Shown here: one piece after another, positions 13,261-26,776 of the stretch
Position numbering within the stretch: the stretch's first letter is position 1
How the letters are laid out: every line of letters begins with the position of its first letter
DNA from: Fibrobacter sp. UWEL
GTDB taxonomy: Bacteria > Fibrobacterota > Fibrobacteria > Fibrobacterales > Fibrobacteraceae
NCBI RefSeq assembly: GCF_900142535.1
Contig: NZ_FRBE01000018.1
Span: 1-64,000 of the forward strand
DNA: 64,000 bases
Reading direction: 5' to 3'
Position numbers and translations under genes: made by a program
The notes under the pieces: model-generated
What the model saw: only the letters and a program-made list of their open reading frames with translations
Databases searched by the model: none
What the model was told of the DNA's origin: nothing

Positions 13261-13596
13261 GCTAGTGCAAATCGGGATTAATCCTCGGATCTGCACTAGC
13301 ATTTTTAGTTTGTCTGAGGTGTTTTGGCGGGTGGTGCGCCTGAACGCTAGTACGAAAAAGCTGAAAATGCCAGATTCGCACTAGCGTGCGCTGCTGTGAG
13401 GTGGCCGCTGGGCGAAAATACTAGTGCAAAAATACGGGAATGTCGATTTTCGTACTAGTCCGTAAAGCCTCGCTCATGATGCACTAGTGCAAAAATGCGG
13501 AAAATGTCGGATTCGTACTAGTATTTGCCACCACAGGGCTTCCGTCAGACGAAAATACTAGTACGAATTCCTGAAAAACGCCGGATTTGCACTAGC
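13261..13596. repeat. Array of five 40-bp palindromic units
   Basis: Units of exactly 40 bp start at 13261, 13346, 13420, 13483 and 13557. Each begins RCTAGTRCRAA and ends GYACTAGY, and four of five share a core close to GAAAATGYCGGATT. The arms are inverted repeats; in the first unit pairing extends outward to 14 bp (AAAATGCTAGTGCA). Spacers are 45, 34, 23 and 34 bases, i.e. they differ by multiples of 11. It lies between the WYL-linked operon and a terminator. It is neither CRISPR (spacers too short and not separated by direct repeats of one orientation) nor any repeat I can name. Confidence 0.85.
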
Positions 13597-13635
13597 TTTC
13601 CGCCGATTTACGCTTTTTTACCCGCGATTGCGCTG

Positions 13636-13697
13636 CCCGCTGCACCCCACTTGCGATCCGCCCGCTTCACCCCGCTTGCGATCCGCCCGCTGCACCT
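13636..13697 (+). repeat. GC-rich short tandem repeat
   Basis: CCCGCT(G/T)CACCCC(A/G)CTTGCGATCCG is repeated about two and a half times with a 25-base period. It lies between the palindromic array and the terminator. No coding frame is convincing. Confidence 0.65.
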
Positions 13698-13734
13698 TCT
13701 CAAAAACAAGGCGCTGCCCGCGCCCGCGTAAAGC

Positions 13735-13770
13735 AATAGCCTGCGAGAATAATCCCGCAGGCTGTTGTTT
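13735..13770 (+). terminator. Terminator-like hairpin
   Basis: CAATAGCCTGCGAG and CCCGCAGGCTGTTG pair around a short loop and TTTT follows, closing the transcript that runs through the palindromic array. Confidence 0.7.
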
Positions 13771-13780
13771 TAAGGAGATG

Positions 13781-13908
13781 ATGTTATATAGAGAGAGGCT
13801 ATCGCACCGCTTTCGCGATACGCAAGGTAATGTCGTCGAGCTGTTAGTGGAATCCTCCTACAGACCCCGTGTATTAGCCAGGTAATAACCTCGACAAAGA
13901 ATATAGCC
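13781..13908 (+). other. Small ORF or structured RNA, undecided
   Basis: AAGGAG sits three bases before an ATG that opens a 34-codon frame (MLYRERLSHRFRDTQGNVVE...), too close for a good ribosome binding site. The same bases fold as RNA: GGCTAT (13797-13802) pairs with ATAGCC (13903-13908), GTCGAG (13835) with CTCGAC (13890), and ATCGC/GCGAT plus TATTA/TAATA form inner hairpins. A terminator follows at 14007. I slightly favour the RNA reading. A leftward frame across this stretch has no start signal and is ignored. Confidence 0.35.
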
Positions 13909-14006
13909 ATTTTGAAATTGCCAAAGTAGTGTTTCCCCGAAAAAACTTTGTTTTTCAAAAATTCGTTGATTATTGTCACGGTTTTTCCTCTCTTCCATTT
14001 TAGAAT

Positions 14007-14026
14007 AGGCTCCTGAGGGAGCCTTT
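14007..14026 (+). terminator. Terminator-like hairpin
   Basis: AGGCTCC-TGAG-GGAGCCT followed by TTTGTG, ending the small unit at 13781 and preceding the rod-like RNA. Confidence 0.65.
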
Positions 14027-14059
14027 GTGCTATCTGCAACTTCCTGGTGTATATTCTTG

Positions 14060-14262
14060 ATAAGACTTTTTTGGTAACGCCAAGAAGGATGCCGCCCACG
14101 AGTCGATGGGGCTGTGGGGCATAAAGGCTGAAGCAGGCGATGCTAGAGTTGACCATGTTTTTTTGGTGTCATGGTCAACCGCAGTTAGGTTTGGACTGTG
14201 TTTGGGCTAGCGTCAGCGGGTACTTCTGTTGAGCCGGGCATCCTTCTTGGTGTTTCTTTTTC
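14060..14262 (+). ncRNA. Rod-like structured RNA, 6S-like candidate
   Basis: Bases 14076-14093 (ending CCAAGAAGGATGCC) pair with 14237-14254 to make an 18-bp closing stem, followed by TTCTTTTTC. Inside, GATGCTAG pairs with CTAGCGTC (14139-14146 / 14207-14214) and GTTGACCATG with CATGGTCAAC (14148-14157 / 14170-14179). About 27 unpaired bases on the 3' side make an asymmetric bulge. Length (about 180 nt), long closing stem, central bubble and apical stem fit the 6S RNA (RNA polymerase-binding) plan, but I see no diagnostic 6S sequence. TATATT at 14050 gives a plausible promoter. Confidence 0.5.
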
Positions 14263-14295
14263 CCGCGAATTCTCGCCAGATTTGGAGGCGTCCCG

Positions 14296-14310
14296 TTGAC
14301 AAGTTGTCCA
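14296..14310. promoter_or_regulatory. Hemicellulase operator, GH141-like gene
   Basis: TTGACA-AGT-TGTCCA, centred within a longer near-perfect palindrome (TCCCG...CGGGA, 14291-14315). The element ends 101 bases before the start codon. Five more enzyme genes carry the same 6-3-6 palindrome at a similar distance. Confidence 0.7.
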
Positions 14311-14411
14311 CGGGATGTTTTTTTGCGCTATTTCATTTGCTCCTGCCGAAACATATCTTTACTCATGTTGGTTTGTTCGGCCAGTGGTGTGGCCGGAAAT
14401 TGTGAGGAAAT

Positions 14412-17036
14412 ATGGTTTTTAAGAGTATGGTCAATAAGGCTGCATTGTGCGCTGCCTTTGGCTTGGCAAGCCTCTCTCAGGCTGCTGTTCAGGCAACCTT
14501 CTATGTAGCTCCCGATGGTAGCGATGCTGCCAAGGGAACCAAGGACGCTCCCTTCAAGACAATTACAGCAGCCCAGAAGGCTGTTCGTGCCATTAACGGC
14601 ACCATGACCGGCGACATCGAGGTGATCCTTCGCGAAGGTACCTACCAGCTGGCAAATACCATCAATTTTGACGAAAAGGACGGCGGTCAGAACGGCCATT
14701 ACGTGCGCTATAAGGCTGCCGATGGCGAAAAGCCCCTGATTACTGGCGGTATGCCCATTACGGGCTGGACCATTCACGACGAAGCTAATAACATCTGGAA
14801 GGCAGAAGGCGTAGAAGGCCGTTTCCGCCAGCTGTATGTGAACAACAAGAAGGCCGTTCGCGCTTGCTACCCCAATATGGCAAGTGAAATTGACCATGAT
14901 TTCAAGCGCCTCACTAAGGTGGACTCCGCGGGCCGTGCCTTTGATGTTTCTACCGACGATGTGAAGATGATTAAGGATGCGGACAATGTGGAAATCCACT
15001 TGATGATCGCCTGGTCCGAAAACATCCTCCGTCTGGAAAAGATCCAGAATAATGGCGGCACTTCCAAGCTGATCCCCAAGGATCCTGAACGTACCAAGCT
15101 GTTCCATCGTGCTTATCCCATGCTGGGTACCGCTTTCATGAGTAACCCGCCCAAGCAGCAGGCTTACTATCTGGAAAACTCCTACGACTTTATTGACGCT
15201 CCGGGTGAATGGTTCCTGGACGAAAAGGAACATGTCCTTTATTATAAGGCCCGCGAAGGCGAAAACATGGGAACCGCCAACGTCGTGGCACCCCGTATCA
15301 ACACTCTGTTCAACGTTCTGGGCAAGGACACCAAGAATAAGGTGGGCTACATGGCTTTCGAAGGCTTGTACTTCGGCCACACCAACTACCTGCGCCCCAG
15401 CGACGAAGGCTTCCTGGATTTGCAGGCCGCCAACTTCAACGTGGATGTGCTTTCTGACCCCGAACGTGGTGGCCTTGGCACCTTGAACAGTAACAAGTAT
15501 TTGCTGTGGCGTCCGGATGCTGCGTTCCGTGTTGAAAATGCCCATCACTTCAAGGTGCAGGGGAACGTTTTCTCCCAGCTGGCTGCAACTGGTCTTGACT
15601 TTGTCTCCGGTACTAACGACGATATGATTCAGGGCAATGCCTTCTTTAATATCGGTGCTGCCGGTATCATGATCGGTAAGTTCGCTCAGGACTCCACTAC
15701 CGAAATTCACGAAGCTTACAACCCCAGCGACAAGGAAGAAATCAGCACTCGCGATACCATCAAGAATAACCTGGTCAACAACGTGACTACAGAACACCAG
15801 GGCGCTGTAGGTATTGGTGCCGGTCTTCCGCGCTATATCGAGATTGTCCATAACGAAGTTTCCTATACCAACTATTCTGGTATTTCCATTGGTTTTGGCT
15901 GGACAAAGAAGGAGACGGCCATGACCAATAACCATGTGAACTGGAATGAAATCCACCATATCGCCCGCTTGCTCTGCGATGCAGGCCCGATTTACACCCT
16001 GTCCAACCAGGGTACCGGTAGTGAAATCCAGTATAACTACATCCACGATAACACCACCTCCAAGTGGGCTGACTACTGGAATGTGCCTATTTATCTGGAT
16101 GAAGGTTCCAGCGGCTTTACCGTCAAGGAAAACGTGTTCAAGAATGCCGCAGGTGGCGTAGGCCAGAACCAGGCTGGTACCAACACGATTAACCAGTCCA
16201 GCGATTACTGGAATCAGAATACTGCAGACAATGCAGGTATCGAAAAGGACTTCAAGAAAATCAAGGAAATTACCGAAATCCCGCTGCCGGACTTCTCCAA
16301 CACGGTTCCTCAGGCTCCCTTTAACGGCGTGGTACACTCCATTCCGGGTACCCTCCAGCTGGAAGACTACGATGAAGGTGGCCAGAGCGTTTCCTTTAGC
16401 GATAAGGACTTCGTCAACGAAGGCAACGTCTATCGTGAAGATGGCGTGGATGTGGTTGGCCTGGGCTGCGCCGATACCTTGAATACCGTAGATTGCCAGG
16501 GTTATGCAATTGGCTATACCAATCCGGGCGAATGGCTGGAATACACCGTAAACGTCATTCTGGAAAGTGAATATGTGTTCCGCGCCAATGTGGCCAGCGG
16601 TCTTGATGTGGCAAGCTTCCGCCTCTATATGGATGGTGAAGCCATTACCGACACCATCGCTATCCCTCAGGGCGAAGACTGGGTGACCTACGGCTATGTG
16701 GAAGGCAAGACTGCCAAGCTGCCTAAGGGCGAACACGTTCTCCGTGTGGCAATCACCGGTACTTACGGCAATCTGGACTGGATTCAGTTCGCCCTTACCG
16801 AAGACGAACTGAATACCGATGGAATCGTCCCGGGTGCTACCCGCTTCCAGCTGGATATGGATGTAGCTAACGTCGGTGCCTACAAGATCTATAACTCTCA
16901 GGGCCGCCTCATGGGTTATGTCAACGCAACATCTTCCCGCGAAGCCCGCGATCTTCTCCGCACGAAGGTCTTGGATTCCGGAATCTACATGGTGAAAACA
17001 CCCTCCGGTTCCTCCTTCCGCGTGAACGTGAAGTAA
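14412..17036 (+). CDS. Secreted beta-helix glycoside hydrolase (GH141-like) with CBM6
   Basis: 874 residues with signal peptide (MVFKSMVNKAALCAAFGLAS, cleavage after ...SQAAVQA). Residues 30-620 form a right-handed parallel beta-helix: TFYVAPDGSDAAKGTKDAPF opening, QAYYLENSYDFIDAPGEWFL, then repeated NNH-type rungs (IEIVHNEVSYTNYSGISIGF, HIARLLCDAGPIYTLSNQG). The AYYLEN..PGEW motif and domain length match GH141, a family with alpha-L-fucosidase and xylanase activities; GH120 is the main alternative. A CBM6-like module (about 640-795: IPGTLQLEDYDEGG, GYTNPGEWLEYTVNV, LDWIQFA) binds polysaccharide. The last 65 residues (YKIYNSQGRLMGYV...GIYMVKT) are the shared surface tail. TGAGGAAAT precedes the ATG. 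Confidence 0.82.
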   Translation: MVFKSMVNKAALCAAFGLASLSQAAVQATFYVAPDGSDAAKGTKDAPFKTITAAQKAVRAINGTMTGDIEVILREGTYQLANTINFDEKDGGQNGHYVRYKAADGEKPLITGGMPITGWTIHDEANNIWKAEGVEGRFRQLYVNNKKAVRACYPNMASEIDHDFKRLTKVDSAGRAFDVSTDDVKMIKDADNVEIHLMIAWSENILRLEKIQNNGGTSKLIPKDPERTKLFHRAYPMLGTAFMSNPPKQQAYYLENSYDFIDAPGEWFLDEKEHVLYYKAREGENMGTANVVAPRINTLFNVLGKDTKNKVGYMAFEGLYFGHTNYLRPSDEGFLDLQAANFNVDVLSDPERGGLGTLNSNKYLLWRPDAAFRVENAHHFKVQGNVFSQLAATGLDFVSGTNDDMIQGNAFFNIGAAGIMIGKFAQDSTTEIHEAYNPSDKEEISTRDTIKNNLVNNVTTEHQGAVGIGAGLPRYIEIVHNEVSYTNYSGISIGFGWTKKETAMTNNHVNWNEIHHIARLLCDAGPIYTLSNQGTGSEIQYNYIHDNTTSKWADYWNVPIYLDEGSSGFTVKENVFKNAAGGVGQNQAGTNTINQSSDYWNQNTADNAGIEKDFKKIKEITEIPLPDFSNTVPQAPFNGVVHSIPGTLQLEDYDEGGQSVSFSDKDFVNEGNVYREDGVDVVGLGCADTLNTVDCQGYAIGYTNPGEWLEYTVNVILESEYVFRANVASGLDVASFRLYMDGEAITDTIAIPQGEDWVTYGYVEGKTAKLPKGEHVLRVAITGTYGNLDWIQFALTEDELNTDGIVPGATRFQLDMDVANVGAYKIYNSQGRLMGYVNATSSREARDLLRTKVLDSGIYMVKTPSGSSFRVNVK

Positions 17037-17061
17037 GATCCCTGCGATTCTGCTTTAGTGT

Positions 17062-17090
17062 TATCCCGAGGTTCTCCCTCGGGATTTTTT
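17062..17090 (+). terminator. Terminator
   Basis: ATCCCGAGG-TTCT-CCCTCGGGAT followed by TTTTT, ending the GH141-like gene. Confidence 0.85.
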
Positions 17091-17172
17091 AATCACTAGA
17101 CCTTGGTTACGTGATGATTATCACGAAGACGCTTTTTTCGGCGTTTTTGGCGCTTTTTAGCGCATATGCCCT

Positions 17173-17187
17173 TTGACAAATTGTCCA
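17173..17187. promoter_or_regulatory. Hemicellulase operator, GH43 gene
   Basis: TTGACA-AAT-TGTCCA ending 82 bases before the GH43 start codon. It differs from the preceding gene's element at one base in the centre. Confidence 0.7.
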
Positions 17188-17269
17188 GAGCAATTCTTTT
17201 ACGGCTATTCACATGGGCGGAAATTGGAGATATTTTTAGAGAGAACTTTTAAAAGGGTTTGGTTTTGTT

Positions 17270-19438
17270 ATGATGAAGAGTTATAAAAAGTGGATTGCAC
17301 CCACTATTTTTGGTGCATTCGGTTTGGGAATTGTCCCTTCCGTTATGGCGGATAATCCCATTATCCAGACATATTATTCTCCGGACCCGGCTCCGGTTGT
17401 ATTCGGCGATACGCTTTGCTCCTATTCCGGTAACGACGAAGGTGGTTCCTTCTTTACCATGCATGGTTGGCGCGTTTCCTGCACCACCGATATGGTGAAC
17501 TGGACCGATATGGGCGAGCTGATCCTGGAAGCAGGCGACTTTAACGGTAGCGCCAAGAAGAATGGCGACTGGGCTGCTCAGGTAATCCGTCGTAAGGATG
17601 CCAGCGGCAAGTACAAGTATTACTACTATGTGACTGTTGAATCTACCAAGGGTGGCCGCGCCATTAACGTGGCTGTTGCCGATACCAAGGAAGGTCCTTT
17701 TAAGGATGCTCTGAACGGCAAGCACTTGGCTGGTCCTAACTGGGACTACATCGACCCTACCGTATGGATTGATGATGATGGCAAGGCTTACCTGTACTGG
17801 GGTAACCCCAAACTCTATTTCTGCCCTCTCAAGGACAACATGATCGAATGCGACGGTGGTGTCCAGCTTACGGACATGGCTAGCTTTAACGGCAAGTATA
17901 CGGAAGGCCCGTGGATCCACAAGCGCGGCAAGAAGTACTACATGATCTATGCTGCTGGCGGCGTTCCCGAATCCATTGACTATTCCTGGAGTGATAAGCC
18001 TACAAGCGGCTGGCAGTATAAGGGAACCATTATGCCTAGCAGCGAACCGGGCTCTGCATTTACGGTACATTCCGGTATTGTGGATTTCCAGGGCCGTAGC
18101 TTCTTCTTCTACCATAACCAGCGCCGCGTTCCCAGTGCTGGTGGCTATTCCCGTACTTCTGCAGTGGAAGAATTTACCTGGGGTGCCGATGGTACCATTC
18201 CTACCATCCGCATGACGGATGATGGTGTAACTAAGCCTATCAAGAATTTGGATCCTTACGAAAAGGTTCAGGCCGAAACCAAGGCTTGGGTGGAAGGCAT
18301 TACTGTGGATAAGGCTGGTGGTTACACCATTATCAAGAATGTTGAAAGCGAAGGCAAGACTGTTTATCTCACCAACATGAATGCGGGTTCCTGGACCAAG
18401 GTCCGTTCCGTGGACATGAGTGATGGTGCCGATAATATCGTGGTTTGCACTAAGGGTGGCTCCGGCGTGATTGAACTTCATTCCGGTTCTGCTACTGGTC
18501 CGCTGATGTCTACCATTAAGGTTCCCGCAAGCGATACCTGGCAGGAAAATTCCTTCGAAGTGACTGGTGCCGATGGCGTTGCAGACTTGTATTTCGTATT
18601 TAAGTCTGGCAACTTCAAGTTTGACTACTGGTACTTCGAAACTTCCGCAACTGCAGTTCCTCAGGAACCGTTCGGTGGCAAGGCTTGGGCAATTCCGGGT
18701 AAGATCGAAGCCGAAGACTTCGACAAGCCGGGTAAGGGCCGCGGTAACAGCTCCTTCCAGGATAGCGATACTGAAAATCATTCCTGCACCGACGAAGGCA
18801 AGGAAGCTGAATGCTCCGAGTACCGTAGCGAAGACGCTCCCGCAGTGGATATCTACAAGAAGAGCGCAACACGCACTGTCGTAGGATACATTACCAATGG
18901 CGAATGGCTGGAATACACTGTGGACGTTGCCAAGGATGGTGACTACACTATGTATGCCGCTGTGGCTTCTGATGGTGGCTCTAGCTTCAAGCTGTCTGTG
19001 GATGGTGAAGACGTTACCGAGGATATTGCGGTTCCCGCTGCAAGAAAGAGTGAAGACGATGCTCAGAACTTTGATTCCTACAGCAAGGTTTCTGCAGATG
19101 TCAAGCTCACCAAGGGTCAGCACATTCTGCGCTTTACCGCAACAGCAGACTGGTTCGATATTGATTACTTCAACTTCGTTGCGAAGGGCGAAGAAGATCC
19201 GTGCCCCATCGGTGCAGAAAGTTGCGGCGATAACAAGGATGCTTTGGTCAAGAACTTCCAGGTGGTGAATGCTGGCGCCTCTTACAATGTATTCGATATG
19301 CAGGGTAAGAAGCTTGGCATGATTCATTCCAACGGTGCAAACTTCTCCGAAGCAATGATCAGCGCTGGCTTCTCCAAGGGTGTTTACATGCTCCGCAATG
19401 TAACCTCCAAGAAGTCCCAGATGGTGAAGGTGAAGTAG
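17270..19438 (+). CDS. Secreted GH43 arabinofuranosidase/xylosidase with two CBM6-like modules
   Basis: 722 residues; signal peptide ends ...GIVPSVMA. The five-bladed GH43 domain (29-325) shows the three catalytic acids: base Asp39 in SPDPAP, Asp162 in YIDPTVWI, general acid Glu212 in YTEGPW. Likely substrates are arabinose or xylose side chains on xylan; the exact specificity cannot be read. A first CBM6-like domain follows (about 330-460, EKVQAETKAWVEGI to FDYWYFETS), then a second (about 475-650, IPGKIEAEDFDKPG, GYITNGEWLEYTVDV, FDIDYFNFV) with an extra Cys-containing loop (SCTDEGKEAECSEY). The tail NVFDMQGKKLGMIH...GVYMLRN is the shared one. A double ATG opens the gene; AAAAGGG lies further upstream. 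Confidence 0.9.
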   Translation: MMKSYKKWIAPTIFGAFGLGIVPSVMADNPIIQTYYSPDPAPVVFGDTLCSYSGNDEGGSFFTMHGWRVSCTTDMVNWTDMGELILEAGDFNGSAKKNGDWAAQVIRRKDASGKYKYYYYVTVESTKGGRAINVAVADTKEGPFKDALNGKHLAGPNWDYIDPTVWIDDDGKAYLYWGNPKLYFCPLKDNMIECDGGVQLTDMASFNGKYTEGPWIHKRGKKYYMIYAAGGVPESIDYSWSDKPTSGWQYKGTIMPSSEPGSAFTVHSGIVDFQGRSFFFYHNQRRVPSAGGYSRTSAVEEFTWGADGTIPTIRMTDDGVTKPIKNLDPYEKVQAETKAWVEGITVDKAGGYTIIKNVESEGKTVYLTNMNAGSWTKVRSVDMSDGADNIVVCTKGGSGVIELHSGSATGPLMSTIKVPASDTWQENSFEVTGADGVADLYFVFKSGNFKFDYWYFETSATAVPQEPFGGKAWAIPGKIEAEDFDKPGKGRGNSSFQDSDTENHSCTDEGKEAECSEYRSEDAPAVDIYKKSATRTVVGYITNGEWLEYTVDVAKDGDYTMYAAVASDGGSSFKLSVDGEDVTEDIAVPAARKSEDDAQNFDSYSKVSADVKLTKGQHILRFTATADWFDIDYFNFVAKGEEDPCPIGAESCGDNKDALVKNFQVVNAGASYNVFDMQGKKLGMIHSNGANFSEAMISAGFSKGVYMLRNVTSKKSQMVKVK

Positions 19439-19467
19439 TAAATACTTTGTTCTAAATACGGAACGTT

Positions 19468-19503
19468 GAGAAAGGCTCTCGCTAAGGCGAGAGCCTTTCT
19501 TGT
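19468..19503 (+). terminator. Terminator
   Basis: AAAGGCTCTCGC-TAAG-GCGAGAGCCTTTCTT behind the GH43 gene. Confidence 0.85.
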
Positions 19504-19533
19504 TCTGATGGGAAATCGTCGCCATTCATTGTT

Positions 19534-19567
19534 TGTCCACGATGGACATATTTGGATAAACTGTCCA
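19534..19567. promoter_or_regulatory. Hemicellulase operators, GH2 gene (two elements)
   Basis: TGTCCA-CGA-TGGACA (19534-19548, half-sites in the opposite order) is followed five bases later by TGGATA-AAC-TGTCCA (19553-19567). The second ends 77 bases before the start codon, as in the other enzyme genes. Only this gene has two elements. Confidence 0.65.
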
Positions 19568-19593
19568 TAGGAGTGTTGAAAAAAGTGTTTTAA

Positions 19594-23544
<3,951 letters not shown>

Positions 23545-23587
23545 CGCAAGCATCAAGCGCTAGTAAAGATTCCACACCCAAATACAA

Positions 23588-23618
23588 GACATCCCGGAAG
23601 CAATTCCGAGATGTTTTT
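23588..23618 (+). terminator. Terminator
   Basis: GACATCCCGGAA-GCAA-TTCCGAGATGT followed by a T-run, behind the GH2 gene. Confidence 0.8.
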
Positions 23619-23628
23619 TTATCGCTCC

Positions 23629-23660
23629 CGTCATCCTGAGCGGAGTCGAAGGATCCAGTG
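23629..23660. repeat. Dispersed GTCATCCTGAGC repeat
   Basis: Compact form: GTCATCCTGAGCGGAGTCGA followed by AGGATCCAG. Seven related copies are scattered between 23 and 57 kb, all intergenic. Confidence 0.75.
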
Positions 23661-23673
23661 ACGTTTTGGTCTT

Positions 23674-23688
23674 TTGACAAAATGTCAA
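23674..23688. promoter_or_regulatory. Hemicellulase operator, GH95 gene
   Basis: TTGACA-AAA-TGTCAA, a fully symmetric version ending 85 bases before the start codon. Confidence 0.68.
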
Positions 23689-23773
23689 TGGGACTTTTTT
23701 TAGGGATGTTGTAAATCAACTCCTACGGGGGTATTTTTGACGATATAAAAGTTGGGTAAAAAAAGAGGTTATT

Positions 23774-26700
23774 ATGATTCTGAGAGATATGATGTTTGGA
23801 TTGGGCATGAGTTTTGCAACTCTGTCCGTTCCTGCATTTGTAGCACCTGCAATGGCTGCTCCCGAAACATCCCACGTTCTGTGGTACAATAGCGATGCTG
23901 GCACCACTTTTACGGATGCACTTCCCATCGGTAACGGTTACATGGGTGGCATGATTTATGGCGGTGCCAGTAAGGACGTGATTGGTCTGAACGAAGGTAC
24001 CGTCTGGAACAGTGGTCCGGGTAGCAACAACAAGAGCGGTTCTGCCGCTAAATTGGCTCAGATTCGTAATGCACTTTTCTCTGGTGACTACAAGACTGCA
24101 GAAGATATGACCGGTAGTTTCGCCACCTACGACGTTGCCGCATTCCAGCCCGTAGGTGACCTGGTCATCAATACAGGTCACACTGCTTCTGACTATCGTC
24201 GCGAATTGGATCTTGAAACAGCTACTGCAAAGACTACTTATACTGCAGGCGGCGTCAAGTATACCCGCGAATATTTTGCAAACTATCCTGACAATGTGAT
24301 GGTGATTCGCCTGACTGCAAGCGAAAACGGTAAGGTCAACTTTAGCGCTGGCCTCACTTCTCCTCATACCAACAAGAGCGTGACTAATTCCGGTAGCAAC
24401 ACTCTCGTCATGAATGGTCAGGTGAATTCCATCAAGTTCCAGACTCGTTTTGTGGTGCAGGCTGACGGCGGTACCGTCAAGGCTGGTAATGGAACGGTGG
24501 ATGTTTCCGGAGCAAATTCCGCAACCATCATCTTGAATATCGGCACCAACTTCAACTCCTTCGATAACGTCTCTGGCGACCCGGCCGCCCGTGCAGAGGC
24601 TGCCATCGCGGCTGCCAGCAAGAAGACTTATGAACAGCTGAAGGAAGCCCACCTGAAGGACTATCAGGAACTGTACAATCGTGTGCGCCTGAACCTGGGT
24701 ACCGCCGCTTCCAACGCTGGCGATATTACCACCAGCCGCGTCAAGGCATTTAACACCACCGACGACCCCTCCTTCGTGGAACTGTACTATCAGTTTGGTC
24801 GTTACCTCATGATTTCCTGCTCCCGTAAGGGTGGCCAGCCCGCAAACCTTCAGGGTATCTGGAATAAGGACACTTCTCCTATGTGGGGTTCCAAGTACAC
24901 CACCAACATCAACCTGGAAATGAACTACTGGATGGTGGAATCTGCCAACCTCCAGGAATGCGGTGTGCCTCTGTTCGACAAGATCAAGGCTCTGGTCTCT
25001 CAGGGTTCCAAGAGTGCCAAGGAAATCTGGGGAACGGACCGCGGCTGGGTTGTACATCATAATACTGACTTGTGGAACCGTACGGGACCTGTGGACGGCT
25101 CCTGGGGTGTGTGGCCTTCTGGTGCAGGTTGGCTCAGCACTCATCTGTGGGAACATTACCTCTACACCGGTGATAAGCAGTTCCTGAAGGACGCTTACGA
25201 AACCATGAAGGGTGCCGCTGAATTCTACCTCACCACTATGGTGGAAGAACCGAAGAGTGGCCACAAGTATTTGGTGACCGCTCCCAGCGATTCTCCGGAA
25301 AATACCCACGGCGGCTACAACGTCTGCTTTGGCCCCACCATGGATATCCAGATTGCCCGCGATGCTTTCAACAACGCTATCGAAGCCTCCAAGATTCTAG
25401 GCGTTGATGAAGACCTGCGTGCAGAATTCGAAACTGCTGTCAAGCGCTTGCCGCCCAATCAGATTGGTAAGTATGGCCAGCTTATGGAATGGTTCGAAGA
25501 CTGGGACGATCCCAAGAGCGAACACCGCCACGTTTCTCACCTTTACGGCCTTTTCCCCAGTGCCCAGATTTCTGTAGACGGCACCAAGGACGAAGCTGAA
25601 GCAGCAAAGACTACCTTGACCCAGCGTGGCGACAATGCTACCGGCTGGTCTCTGGCCTGGAAGATCAACCTGTGGGCTCGTCTTCAGGATGGCGATCACG
25701 CTTACAAGCTGGTGCGCAACCTCCTTACTCCGGACCGTACCTACAACAACCTCTTCGACGCCCATCCGCCTTTCCAGATTGACGGTAACTTTGGCGCAGT
25801 CTCTGGCATTAACGAAATGTTCATCCAGAGCCAGGGCGGAAAGATCCGCGTGCTTCCTGCGCTTCCCTCCAAGTGGTCTAGCGGTAGCGTTTCTGGCTTG
25901 AAGGCTCGCGGCGGCTTGACTGTGGATTCCCTGGCTTGGAACAACGGCAAGCTGACCTATCTGGGCTTGAGTGCCACTAATAAGGATAACCTGACCATTG
26001 AATATAACGGCAACATCGCCAGCACCACTACCATGGCGGGCGGCAAGTACGAATTCGATGGCAACCTGAAGGTGACCAACGAACCCTTCGAAGCGGTGGC
26101 TTTGCCTGCCAAAATTGAAGCCGAAGATTACGTGGCCATGGATGGCGTGGTCATCGAGCCTGATGAATCTGGTGAGCCTAACATCGGCTGGATTGAAGAC
26201 GGCGATTGGTCCGAATACTTCGTGAAGGCTCCTAAGGCTGGCCATTACACCCTGAAGGTTCGTGTTGCTTCCGGTTCCGAGGAAAAGAGCACCATTACCA
26301 TTTCCAACGAAGCGGGGAAGACCTTGGGAACCATTACCGTGGATCCCGAAAAGACCTCCGGATGGAATGACTGGTATGAAGAAGAAACCTCCATCGAACT
26401 TCCCGCTGGTGAACAGACCTTGCGCTTTACCTATAACGGTGAAGGCTTCCTCATGAATGTGGATAACTTCAGTATCGAATCTGGTACGGACGCAATGCCT
26501 GATATTGCCGCACAGCGCATCAACTCTCTGGAAGTGGCCCGCGTGCCCATGTCCCGAGCAAGCGTTGCCCTGATGGTGAAGGCTCCCGCAGGTGAAAGTT
26601 ACACCGTGCGTCTGCTGGATGTAAATGGCCGGCAGGTGGCTGCTTCCCGCGGTATCGGTTCCGCAGGCGCAAACCTGGTGGAATTTGGCGCTACTAGCCG

Positions 26701-26776
26701 ACTTCCGCAAGGCAATTACATCGCTGTGGTTCGTAGCGGTTCCCGCCAGAAAACGCTCCGTCTTTCCGCCTTCTAA
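23774..26776 (+). CDS. Secreted GH95 alpha-L-fucosidase/galactosidase with CBM
   Basis: 1000 residues with a signal peptide ending ...PAMAAPE. The GH95 domain (30-770) opens with [20 protein letters not shown], has the (alpha/alpha)6 barrel, and shows the family's unusual catalytic set: Asn378 and Asn380 in [10 protein letters not shown], general acid Glu509 in DSPENTHGG and Asp670 in [12 protein letters not shown]95 enzymes remove alpha-1,2-linked L-fucose or L-galactose, sugars found on xyloglucan and grass xylans. A CBM6/CBM35-like module (about 775-910, [31 protein letters not shown]) follows, then the surface tail in a more divergent form ([18 protein letters not shown]...NYIAVVRSG). Confidence 0.9.
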   Translation: MILRDMMFGLGMSFATLSVPAFVAPAMAAPETSHVLWYNSDAGTTFTDALPIGNGYMGGMIYGGASKDVIGLNEGTVWNSGPGSNNKSGSAAKLAQIRNALFSGDYKTAEDMTGSFATYDVAAFQPVGDLVINTGHTASDYRRELDLETATAKTTYTAGGVKYTREYFANYPDNVMVIRLTASENGKVNFSAGLTSPHTNKSVTNSGSNTLVMNGQVNSIKFQTRFVVQADGGTVKAGNGTVDVSGANSATIILNIGTNFNSFDNVSGDPAARAEAAIAAASKKTYEQLKEAHLKDYQELYNRVRLNLGTAASNAGDITTSRVKAFNTTDDPSFVELYYQFGRYLMISCSRKGGQPANLQGIWNKDTSPMWGSKYTTNINLEMNYWMVESANLQECGVPLFDKIKALVSQGSKSAKEIWGTDRGWVVHHNTDLWNRTGPVDGSWGVWPSGAGWLSTHLWEHYLYTGDKQFLKDAYETMKGAAEFYLTTMVEEPKSGHKYLVTAPSDSPENTHGGYNVCFGPTMDIQIARDAFNNAIEASKILGVDEDLRAEFETAVKRLPPNQIGKYGQLMEWFEDWDDPKSEHRHVSHLYGLFPSAQISVDGTKDEAEAAKTTLTQRGDNATGWSLAWKINLWARLQDGDHAYKLVRNLLTPDRTYNNLFDAHPPFQIDGNFGAVSGINEMFIQSQGGKIRVLPALPSKWSSGSVSGLKARGGLTVDSLAWNNGKLTYLGLSATNKDNLTIEYNGNIASTTTMAGGKYEFDGNLKVTNEPFEAVALPAKIEAEDYVAMDGVVIEPDESGEPNIGWIEDGDWSEYFVKAPKAGHYTLKVRVASGSEEKSTITISNEAGKTLGTITVDPEKTSGWNDWYEEETSIELPAGEQTLRFTYNGEGFLMNVDNFSIESGTDAMPDIAAQRINSLEVARVPMSRASVALMVKAPAGESYTVRLLDVNGRQVAASRGIGSAGANLVEFGATSRLPQGNYIAVVRSGSRQKTLRLSAF

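Noticed and set aside
13261-13596. CRISPR array or integron attC cluster
   Set aside because: Unit ends are inverted repeats with 23-45 base spacers of fixed steps; there are no cas or integron integrase genes and no gene cassettes between units.
13770-14156. Minus-strand frame of 128 codons across the small RNA/ORF region
   Set aside because: No ribosome binding site, low-complexity mixed composition, and it runs through two terminator-like hairpins and the rod-like RNA.
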